5,166 nt of DNA from Cyanobacteriota bacterium. Lineage in GTDB: Bacteria; Cyanobacteriota; Cyanobacteriia; Phormidesmidales; Phormidesmidaceae. Position numbers and translations under genes: made by a program. Shown here piece by piece: positions 1 to 5,166 of this stretch (position 1 is the stretch's first letter; every line of letters starts with the position of its first letter). The notes under the pieces were generated by a model, which was not told the origin of the DNA, did no database searches, and worked only from the letters and a program-made list of their open reading frames with translations. The stretch spans positions 1-5,166 of the forward strand of contig JAIXUR010000189.1 of NCBI GenBank assembly GCA_027483425.1. The letters are read 5' to 3'.

Positions 1-7
1 ATTGCCC

Positions 8-1315
8 ATGCCGGATTTACAGCAGTTCTACGATGCCTGCGACCCCACGCAACCGCTGCGGGGTAAGCGCTACTACATCGATTTCTCGACCGTGCGCGGC
101 GGCGACATTGTGCAAGAGCTGGAGCGCAAAATTGCCCGCCTGGCCCGCAACCGACCGACTACCCAGCTGTTTACCGGGCACATTCGCTGCGGCAAATCGA
201 CAGAGCTGTTGCGCCTGAAGGATGGGCTGGCTCGGCGCAGCTACGAGGTGATCTATTTTGAGTCGGACCGCGACCTAGAAATGGCCGATGTGGAAATTTC
301 TGACATTTTGCTCAGCATTGCCCACAACGTGGGCGAACACTTGGACAGCATTGGTATTGTCACCAAGCCCACCTACCTAAAAAGCCTGTTTCAAAACCTG
401 GTGGGCACCCTGCGCACCCCCATGGAAGTCTCTGACGTCAGCTTTTCGGCGGGCATTGCCAGCATCACCGCCTCCGCCAAGCAAAGCCCCGACATGCGCA
501 GCCAGCTACGGCAATACCTGGAGCCGCGCACCAAGAACATCATTACCGCCATCAACGACGAGCTGCTGACCCCCGCCAACGATCGCCTTCAGCAGCAGGG
601 CAAAAACCGCCTGGTGGTAATTATGGATAACCTCGATCGCATTGACAGCGCCATGGGATCCCAGGGGCGGCTCCAGTCGGAGTACATTTTTGTCGATCGC
701 GGCGAGCAGCTCAAGCAGCTCGACTGCCACCTGGTCTATACCATTCCCCTGGAACTGATGTTTTCTAACGATTTGGTCCGGCTAGCCAATCGTTTTGGCA
801 CTAACCCCATGGTGCTGCCCATGGTGCCGGGGCAAGACCGGCGGGGTGACCCCCACCCCCAGGGGATGGCTCTCCTGCGGCAGATGGTGCTGATTCGGGC
901 CTTTCCCGATCTGAATGTGGCCCAGCGCATTGACGCCGTAGGCCACGTGTTTGACGACATGGCCACCCTCGATCGCCTGTGCCAGGTGAGTGGTGGCCAC
1001 ATGCGCAACCTGATTCGCCTGCTGGATGGCTGCCTGCGCAAGCAAGACCCACCTTTTTTGCGCGATACCCTAGAGGCGGTGATTCGCAACGAGCGCGACA
1101 GCTTGATGGGGCTGGTCAGCGATCGCGAGTGGGATCTGCTGTTGCAGGCCGTCTCGCGCCAAGATGTGCAGGGCGACGAAGACTACAACATTTTGGTTCG
1201 CAGCCTGTTTTTGTACGAGTACCGCGACGCCCAGGGCCGCTGGTTTGGCCTTAACCCCCTGCTGGCCGAAACCGATCGCTACCGCAGCTGGCTCGCCCAG
1301 CAGCCCCGGCCATGA
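8..1315 (+). CDS. P-loop ATP-binding protein (AAA/KAP-like), cyanobacterial family of unknown function
   Basis: Probably a cytoplasmic ATPase of 435 residues; its substrate is unknown. A canonical Walker A, GHIRCGKS, lies at residues 57-64 with K63 as the nucleotide-binding lysine. A Walker B strand, LVVIMDNLDRID, lies at 202-213 with D207 and D210; the DNLDR form recalls KAP and Orc/Cdc6-like AAA proteins. A sensor-1-like strand (LVYTIP, 242-247) and a sensor-2-like SGGHMRN (328-334, R333) follow. The last 80 or so residues look like a winged-helix lid ending in a conserved-looking RWFGLNPLLAE stretch. The N-terminal FYDACDP and YYIDFSTVRGG motifs match what I remember of a cyanobacterial ATP-binding protein family. 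I chose the ATG at 8 because family similarity begins right after it. The frame is open to the window edge and also has a TTG at 2, so a slightly longer start cannot be excluded. It overlaps the next gene by 4 bp, which implies joint function. The fold call is fairly sure; the function is not known. Confidence 0.88.
   Translation: MPDLQQFYDACDPTQPLRGKRYYIDFSTVRGGDIVQELERKIARLARNRPTTQLFTGHIRCGKSTELLRLKDGLARRSYEVIYFESDRDLEMADVEISDILLSIAHNVGEHLDSIGIVTKPTYLKSLFQNLVGTLRTPMEVSDVSFSAGIASITASAKQSPDMRSQLRQYLEPRTKNIITAINDELLTPANDRLQQQGKNRLVVIMDNLDRIDSAMGSQGRLQSEYIFVDRGEQLKQLDCHLVYTIPLELMFSNDLVRLANRFGTNPMVLPMVPGQDRRGDPHPQGMALLRQMVLIRAFPDLNVAQRIDAVGHVFDDMATLDRLCQVSGGHMRNLIRLLDGCLRKQDPPFLRDTLEAVIRNERDSLMGLVSDREWDLLLQAVSRQDVQGDEDYNILVRSLFLYEYRDAQGRWFGLNPLLAETDRYRSWLAQQPRP
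1312..1315 (+). promoter_or_regulatory. ATGA stop-start overlap (translational coupling)
   Basis: The start codon ATG (1312-1314) of the STAND gene overlaps the stop TGA (1313-1315) of the ATPase gene. The preceding bases, CAGCAGCCCCGGCC, contain no purine-rich Shine-Dalgarno. Ribosomes finishing the first protein therefore probably restart on the second, giving linked synthesis from one mRNA. Confidence 0.8.
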
Positions 1316-4089
1316 GCAGCCCCGACCTGAACGGCCCCAACCTGAACGGCTTAAGCACGACTGAAATCTTGGCCCACAACCAGGCGGCCCTGGCTGAGCT
1401 CCAGCGGGCCATTACCCTGCGGCCCCACCGATTTTCCCTGGTGCTGGCCCGGTGCAACTACGCCCGGCTCCAGCGGATGGTGGTCGCGCATTTGAAAACG
1501 ACCACCCCCCTGGTGGAGCTGGCCTTGCCTGCCCAGGTCACAACCCTACTACAGGCGCTAACCAGCCTCGCCCCGTCCCCCGGTGCCCTCATGGTGACGG
1601 GACTGGAGACAATGCCGACGATCACGGCCGTGTTTAAGGCCGCCAACCTGGGGCGCGACGCCTTTCCCAAGGCCGTGCCGGTGCCGGTGGTGCTGTGGGT
1701 GAGCGATCGCACCCTAGCCCTGCTCAATCGTCACGCCCCCGACTTTAAGAGCTTTGCTGCCGCCCCCATCCCCTTTGATTACCCGCCGGGGGAGCTGATT
1801 TTTTCCCTCCACGCCAGCGCCAACGACCTATTTGCCACCATGCTCTCCCTGGGTGACCATAGCCCCCACCAGGCTGAAGCCCCGGACTATCGCCAGGGAT
1901 CGACCCTGCGCACCGAGCTAGAGTTTGCCCTAACCGACATTGCCCAGGCCCAGGCCACCCTCGACGGTGAGCTCAAGGCCAGCCTCGATTTTCTCAAAGG
2001 TCGCGACGCCTTTGGCCGGGGCGATCTCGACGTCGCCCGCTACCACTTCGATCGCAGCCTTAGCTATTGGCAAAAGGCCTCCCACTCTCCCAGCCCGCCT
2101 ACCCTTACCCGCTCCCCCCTGCACCCATGCCCGCCCACCCCCCGCCAAAAACAAGCCGTCCTGCTCTTCTACCTCGGGGCCACCTACCGCAGCCAGGCCG
2201 TGTTTCAGCGGCCTGTCTACGATCGCCTACTACAGAAGTCTGAAAGCCACTTTTCTGCCTGCCTGCGTCTGTTTCGCGACCAGCAGCAGCCCGAGCTGGT
2301 GGGCAAATTTATTCACGCCCTGGCGGAGGTGCAGCAAAAACTAGAGGCCTGGCCGGCCCTGGCCCGCACCGCCCAGGAGGGCCTAACGCTCCACCGCCAA
2401 GACCCCATTCGCCTGGCCCGTGACCACGGCTACCTGGCCGAGGTGGCCCTGGCCCAGGGGGATACGGCCAAGGCCCAGACCCATGCCCAGCGGGCGCTGG
2501 AGATCCTGGCGATCGCCAGTGCGCTGGGGGCAGGGGTGACGTCTGGCCCGGCTGATGGGACGGCCCCGGCCCTAGAAGTTGCCCCAGAAGTTGCGCCAGA
2601 AGCCGCGCCAGAGGTCGCGATCGCCCAGCAGTTTCAGCAGGGCTGGTACCTCTACCTGCTGGGGCAGGTGCACAGGGCCCAGGGCCAACCCGAAACCGCC
2701 ATCGACCTGCTCGAATCGGCCCGCACCCACACCGACCCCAAAACCGACCTGTTTCTCTATCGCAATATTTTGCAAACCCTGCAGCAGGAATACTACCAGC
2801 AAAAGAACTACCGTGCCGCCTACGAGATTAAGCTCAAGCAGCGCCAGGTCGAGACTCGCTTTCGGCTGCGGGCCTTCCTGGGGGCGGGGGAAATTCAGCC
2901 CCTGGAGACCTCTCGAGCCCTGGGTAATGGCCAGGCGCTGTTGGCCACCGAAATTCAAGCTTCGGGTCGCCAGGGCGATGTGGAGGCCCTGACCCGGCGA
3001 CTAGAGCAGGCCCGCTACCCGCTGGTGATTATCCATGGGCCCTCGGGGGTGGGCAAAAGCTCGATTCTTTGCGCAGGCCTGGTGCCAGCCCTGGGCAAAT
3101 CGTTTCCCGAGGGACGATCGACCCTGCCGGTGCTGGTGAAGGGCTACCGCGACTGGCCCGACAGCGTGAACCAGGCCCTGGCCTCCGCCCTCGAGCAGCA
3201 GGGCGACGACGAGGGGGTGCCCCCGGCCGCCCCGATTGACCAAACCGCTCTGTTTGAACGGCTCAAGGCCCTGACCGAGCAGAGCTACCGGCAGATCGTG
3301 CTGATCTTTGACCAGTTTGAAGAATTCTTTGTCGAGGCCCTGGAGCTGCCCCAGCGCCATGACTTCTACGCTTTTTTGATCGACTGCCTGAATGCTCCCT
3401 ATATAAAGGTGGTGCTGTCTCTGCGGGAAGACTACCTGCACTACCTGCTCGAAATGGAGCGCGGCTTTGACCTCGACATCATCAACAACGACATTTTGAG
3501 CCGCGACTACCGCTACTATCTGGGCAACTTTACGGCGGCCGATGCCCGAGGATTGATTCGCCGCCTCACCGACGATGCCCACTTTTACCTCGAAAAAGAG
3601 CTGATTGATCGGCTGGTGGCCGATCTGGCGACGGCCACCGGCGAGGTGCGCCCCATTGAACTGCAGGTGGTGGGGGCCCAGCTTCAGCGCCAGACGATTG
3701 ATACCCTGGCCGCCTACCTGGAGCTGGGCCGCCATCCCAAAGAACGCCTGGTGCAGAACTTCTTGGGCAGTGTAGTGGCCGACTGTGGCCCAGAAAATGC
3801 GGATCTAGCCCGCCTGGTGCTCTACCTGTTAACCGGCGTCGATCGGGAAAACCGACCCTACCGACCCCAAAAAAGCCGCAAAGATTTAGAAGAAGACCTT
3901 AACCTGCGCCATACCCCCTACCCAGACGAGCAACTTGATCTGGTGCTCGACATCCTGGTCGGGTCGGGGCTGGTGTTTCTGCTGCCCGATATTCCCCTCG
4001 ATCGCTACCAACTGGTGCATGATTACCTGGTCAGCTATGCCCGGCAAGCCCCCTCCACCCCAGGATTTAAAGAGCACAATCAGGGGTAG
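1312..4089 (+). CDS. Multidomain TPR-nSTAND1 NTPase with degenerate N-terminal NTPase-like domain
   Basis: This 925-residue protein has no signal peptide or membrane segment. Residues 34-176 look like a P-loop fold without a Walker A: strand FSLVLARCN (41-49), a Walker-B-like ALMVTGLE (92-99) and a sensor-like VPVVLWVSD (124-132). Residues 217-256, 278-405 and 437-520 are amphipathic helical repeats of TPR type, such as GDLDVARYHFDRSL and GDTAKAQTHAQRAL. They are interrupted by a proline-rich insertion (258-277) and an EVAP repeat linker (404-437). A linker, RFRLRAFLGAGEIQP, leads to the nSTAND1-type NTPase: Walker A GPSGVGKS at 576-583 (K582), Walker B VLIFDQFEEFF with D667 and E670/E671, LREDYL at 704-709, RPIELQ around 780-785, and the closing LVHDYLV at 901-907. 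In STAND proteins the NTPase is a ligand-triggered oligomerisation switch and the TPRs usually sense or bind a partner. Many nSTAND1 proteins continue into WD40 repeats; this one stops 18 residues after LVHDYLV. The ATG lies inside the upstream gene's stop and has no good Shine-Dalgarno, so coupled translation is likely. The biological role is unknown. Confidence 0.9.
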   Translation: MSSPDLNGPNLNGLSTTEILAHNQAALAELQRAITLRPHRFSLVLARCNYARLQRMVVAHLKTTTPLVELALPAQVTTLLQALTSLAPSPGALMVTGLETMPTITAVFKAANLGRDAFPKAVPVPVVLWVSDRTLALLNRHAPDFKSFAAAPIPFDYPPGELIFSLHASANDLFATMLSLGDHSPHQAEAPDYRQGSTLRTELEFALTDIAQAQATLDGELKASLDFLKGRDAFGRGDLDVARYHFDRSLSYWQKASHSPSPPTLTRSPLHPCPPTPRQKQAVLLFYLGATYRSQAVFQRPVYDRLLQKSESHFSACLRLFRDQQQPELVGKFIHALAEVQQKLEAWPALARTAQEGLTLHRQDPIRLARDHGYLAEVALAQGDTAKAQTHAQRALEILAIASALGAGVTSGPADGTAPALEVAPEVAPEAAPEVAIAQQFQQGWYLYLLGQVHRAQGQPETAIDLLESARTHTDPKTDLFLYRNILQTLQQEYYQQKNYRAAYEIKLKQRQVETRFRLRAFLGAGEIQPLETSRALGNGQALLATEIQASGRQGDVEALTRRLEQARYPLVIIHGPSGVGKSSILCAGLVPALGKSFPEGRSTLPVLVKGYRDWPDSVNQALASALEQQGDDEGVPPAAPIDQTALFERLKALTEQSYRQIVLIFDQFEEFFVEALELPQRHDFYAFLIDCLNAPYIKVVLSLREDYLHYLLEMERGFDLDIINNDILSRDYRYYLGNFTAADARGLIRRLTDDAHFYLEKELIDRLVADLATATGEVRPIELQVVGAQLQRQTIDTLAAYLELGRHPKERLVQNFLGSVVADCGPENADLARLVLYLLTGVDRENRPYRPQKSRKDLEEDLNLRHTPYPDEQLDLVLDILVGSGLVFLLPDIPLDRYQLVHDYLVSYARQAPSTPGFKEHNQG
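2081..2146 (+). repeat. C-tract-rich low-complexity insertion inside the STAND gene (proline-rich loop)
   Basis: Ten runs of three or more C fall between 2081 and 2143, two of them six long; the opposite strand is correspondingly G-tract-rich. In frame it encodes residues 258-277, rich in Pro, Ser and Thr (SPSPPTLTRSPLHPCPPTP). It interrupts the helical region between two TPR-like segments and is unlike the flanking sequence. C-rich short repeats of this look are common between genes in filamentous cyanobacteria, so an inserted repeat that stayed in frame is a plausible origin. That origin is inference; the composition is directly visible. Confidence 0.7.
2575..2622 (+). repeat. Four-copy 12-nt tandem repeat encoding an EVAP-type linker
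   Basis: Units begin at 2575, 2587, 2599 and 2611: GAAGTTGCCCCA, GAAGTTGCGCCA, GAAGCCGCGCCA and GAGGTCGCGATC. They encode EVAP, EVAP, EAAP and EVAI (residues 422-437). The first three units are close copies; the last is diverged and runs into a HIP1 octamer at 2617-2624. Together with the preceding Gly/Ala/Pro-rich stretch (404-421) this forms a flexible linker between two helical-repeat blocks. Because the unit is a multiple of three, copy number can change without breaking the frame. Confidence 0.85.
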
Positions 4090-4106
4090 CGATCGCTACC
4101 CCTGAT
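4079..4106. terminator. 28-nt perfect palindrome, probable bidirectional terminator between convergent genes
   Basis: The left arm ATCAGGGGTAGC (4079-4090) is exactly complementary to the right arm GCTACCCCTGAT (4095-4106) around a GATC centre. In RNA from either strand this gives a 12-bp GC-rich stem with a 4-nt loop. The TAG stop of the STAND gene (4087-4089) is inside the left arm, and the cysC stop is 21 bp beyond the right arm. The position between converging genes fits a shared terminator or 3'-end-stabilising hairpin. No clear U-tract follows in either direction, so it is not a textbook intrinsic terminator. The centre (4089-4096) is a HIP1 octamer. Confidence 0.55.
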
Positions 4107-4126
4107 GAACAATACAGACCAACAGA

Positions 4127-4681
4127 TTAGGCTACCGCCGCTGCCGTCGCCAAATAGCCTAGGGCTTCGAGCTGACCAATCACCTGATCCGCACTCTCCT
4201 CGACGGTTTGCAGGTCAGTGCGGCAGTGCACTTCGGGGTTGAGGGGGGCTTCGTAGGGGTCACTAATGCCGGTGAACTGCTTAATTTCGCCCGTTCTAGC
4301 CTTTTTATAGAGGCCCTTGACATCGCGTTCTTCGCAGACATCCAGGGGAGCATCGATAAAGACTTCGACAAAGTCGTCAATGCGATCGCGCACCTCATCC
4401 CGCGCCGCGCGGTAGGGCGAAATGGCCGACACCAGCACAATCACCCCATTGCGAGTCAGCAGGTGAGACACAAAGCCAATGCGGCGAATGTTTTCGTCGC
4501 GGTCCTCTTTGCTAAAGCCCAGCCCCTTGGTCAAGTTAGTCCGGATAATGTCGCCGTCAAGCATCTCAAATTGGCACCCCCGCTTGCGCAGCTTGGTCTC
4601 TATAGCGCGAGCAATGGTCGATTTGCCTGACCCGCTCAACCCTGTAAACCAAACGGTTACCCCACGCTGCCCTGTAGCCAT
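4127..4681 (-). CDS. cysC: Adenylylsulfate (APS) kinase
   Basis: CysC phosphorylates adenosine 5'-phosphosulfate at the 3' position with ATP to make PAPS, the activated sulfate used in assimilation and sulfation; it acts in the cytosol. The 184-residue length is usual for a stand-alone enzyme. Walker A is GLSGSGKS at residues 14-21 (K20). LDGD (41-44) and the following R47 and N49 fit the APS-binding region. ISPYR (87-91) holds the conserved serine S88 that is phosphorylated in some homologues. FIDAPLDVCEERDVKGLYKKAR (108-129) and the lid-region FTGISDPYEAPLNPE (136-150) complete the family signature. All key residues are present, so it should be active. The ATG at 4681 sits just before the conserved core and has an upstream AAGGA. 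It converges on the STAND gene. No other sulfur gene is visible. The unrelated C-terminal tail LATAAAVA is probably dispensable. Confidence 0.97.
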   Translation of the reverse strand: MATGQRGVTVWFTGLSGSGKSTIARAIETKLRKRGCQFEMLDGDIIRTNLTKGLGFSKEDRDENIRRIGFVSHLLTRNGVIVLVSAISPYRAARDEVRDRIDDFVEVFIDAPLDVCEERDVKGLYKKARTGEIKQFTGISDPYEAPLNPEVHCRTDLQTVEESADQVIGQLEALGYLATAAAVA

Positions 4682-4689
4682 TACCTCAA

Positions 4690-4694
4690 TCCTT
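4690..4694 (-). promoter_or_regulatory. Shine-Dalgarno of cysC
   Basis: Read on the minus strand, AAGGA lies 8 nt before the ATG at 4681. A second purine motif, GAGG (4684-4687), is only 2 nt from the ATG and too close to be the main site. The AAGGA spacing supports the chosen cysC start. Confidence 0.55.
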
Positions 4695-4736
4695 ATAATT
4701 GCTTAACAGTACAAATTAAACCATTTATAGGTCTAT

Positions 4737-4759
4737 TCCTTAGCCAAGACTCCTTAGCC
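4737..4759. repeat. 9-bp direct repeat upstream of cysC
   Basis: TCCTTAGCC occurs at 4737-4745 and again at 4751-4759, with starts 14 bp apart. On the cysC sense strand it reads GGCTAAGGA. It lies 56-78 bp upstream of the cysC ATG, near the AT-rich probable promoter, so it could be a tandem regulator site. The repeat is directly visible; the regulatory role is a guess. Confidence 0.4.
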
Positions 4760-4918
4760 GATGCCACAGAGGGGCTCAATCCTAGGGTCAAAGTATAGCG
4801 CTGGCCAAATAGCTTCGGATACGGACAGCCGACCTAGCCAGAACTGGGACACTATCTGGTTTGCCATCGCCCCTCAAGGACTGTCGTCCCAGCTTGTCCT
4901 AATCAGAATAGTGGCCGC

Positions 4919-5166
4919 TCAGGGCTTCGAGCTCAGCCGCCGCTGCCCCCTACGGCTGCCAAACATATGGGCATACACGTAGGTAAACTCGCCCCCTAAA
5001 AAGAAAATTTGGCTGGTGAGGTAGATCCACAGCATCAGCACCATGACGCCGCTGATCACCCCGTAGGAGCGAAACTGACTGCCCAGACTAATGACGCTAT
5101 TACTGATCAGCTGCTGCAAAATCAGCCACAGTACCGCCGTCAAAAACGCCCCCAGCCACACGTCCC
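4919..5166 (-). CDS. YihY/BrkB-family integral membrane protein, C-terminal part
   Basis: Only the last 81 or so codons are in the window; the 5' part runs off the right edge. A GTG at 5161 is in frame, but the reading frame is open before it and the family is much longer (about 270-330 residues), so it is unlikely to be the real start. Two hydrophobic segments are visible: WLGAFLTAVLWLILQQLI (about 5158-5105) and VISGVMVLMLWIYLTSQIFF (about 5059-5000). The pattern GAFLTAVLW, then YGVISGVMVLMLWIYLTSQIFFLGGEF, matches the conserved C-terminal end of the YihY/BrkB family, inner-membrane proteins once mislabelled ribonuclease BN. Their function is poorly defined. The short basic tail (SRRGQRRLSSKP) should face the cytoplasm by the positive-inside rule. 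It points the same way as cysC, with 237 bp between them, so separate transcription is likely. Confidence 0.85.
   Translation of the reverse strand, partial: DVWLGAFLTAVLWLILQQLISNSVISLGSQFRSYGVISGVMVLMLWIYLTSQIFFLGGEFTYVYAHMFGSRRGQRRLSSKP

Larger units (their letters stand above)
1119..4389. repeat. Dispersed HIP1 octamers GCGATCGC (six copies)
   Basis: Exact copies lie at 1119-1126, 1703-1710, 2509-2516, 2617-2624, 4089-4096 and 4382-4389. HIP1 is a highly overrepresented palindrome of many cyanobacterial genomes. Five copies lie inside genes and one forms the centre of the intergenic palindrome. They support a cyanobacterial origin and show that both the NTPase pair and cysC share the host-like signature. 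This entry spans the outermost copies; it is not a continuous element. Confidence 0.9.
4682..4918. other. Intergenic region between the BrkB-like gene and cysC
   Basis: This 237-bp stretch must carry the 3' end of the BrkB-like mRNA and, if cysC has its own promoter, that promoter. The 60 bp next to cysC are AT-rich compared with the GC-rich genes; the rest has host-like composition. On the minus strand a TATAAA (4724-4729) could be a -10 element, but no convincing -35 stands 16-18 bp upstream. A 9-bp direct repeat lies at 4737-4759. I see no RNA gene, clear terminator or convincing short gene. Confidence 0.5.

Noticed and set aside
3001..3735. A 244-codon open frame on the minus strand inside the STAND gene
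   Set aside because: It is antisense to the well-supported nSTAND1 coding region, with intact Walker motifs on the plus strand. Its composition (Gln/Val/Gly/His-rich) is that of a shadow frame in GC-rich DNA.
4208..4630. A 140-codon open frame on the plus strand
   Set aside because: It lies entirely antisense to cysC, whose protein signature is unmistakable.
4694..4699. TATAAT on the plus strand
   Set aside because: It would drive transcription away from cysC into intergenic DNA, has no -35 partner, and sits in the AT-rich leader where such hexamers arise by chance.
4709..4722. Possible NtcA site (GTA-N8-TAC) before cysC
   Set aside because: GTA at 4709-4711 is followed after 8 nt by ACC, not TAC.
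4844..4892. 7-bp inverted repeat CTGGGAC / GTCCCAG as a terminator for the BrkB-like gene
   Set aside because: The loop is 35 nt, the arms are short and no T-run follows on the minus strand.
4161..4933. 13-bp direct repeat AGGGCTTCGAGCT at 4161-4173 and 4921-4933
   Set aside because: The copies are in different reading frames of two unrelated genes with no flanking similarity; one such match in a window of this size is not surprising.
4761..4982. A 73-codon open frame on the plus strand across the intergenic region
   Set aside because: It has no Shine-Dalgarno, no recognisable motif, and overlaps the 3' end of the BrkB-like gene antisense.

Overview
The window looks like a GC-rich filamentous or Leptolyngbya/Nodosilinea-type cyanobacterial chromosome. 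The main evidence is six copies of the HIP1 octamer GCGATCGC, plus many partial CGATCG cores, in 5.2 kb; fewer than 0.1 copies would be expected by chance. The first two proteins also resemble families I know mainly from cyanobacteria. The genus is an inference.

Layout. Bases 8-4089 (+ strand) hold two tightly coupled genes that share an ATGA overlap. The first encodes a 435-residue P-loop ATPase with intact Walker A and B motifs. The second encodes a 925-residue protein with a degenerate NTPase-like N-terminus, a TPR-like helical middle and a C-terminal nSTAND1-type NTPase. A 28-nt perfect palindrome (4079-4106), centred on a HIP1 site, overlaps the second gene's stop codon and separates it from the convergent cysC (4127-4681, - strand), encoding adenylylsulfate kinase. 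An AT-rich cysC leader and a 237-bp intergenic region follow. The C-terminal part of a YihY/BrkB-family membrane protein gene (4919 to the window edge, - strand) lies beyond that.

How the genes relate. CysC is a housekeeping sulfate-assimilation enzyme and the BrkB-like protein is an envelope protein; neither has an obvious link to the NTPase pair. The pair is the accessory-looking part of the window. It joins two different ATPase types in one translationally coupled unit, with sensor-like TPR and STAND architecture but no recognisable catalytic effector. A conflict or signalling role, as in antiviral STAND systems, is possible but only inferred. I recognise the pair as related to conserved cyanobacterial proteins of unknown function, so the parts are not new as families; what the pair does appears undescribed as far as I know.

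The second gene also carries two in-frame repeat-derived insertions: a C-tract-rich, proline-rich segment and a 12-nt tandem repeat. Both fall in probable loops of the helical region.
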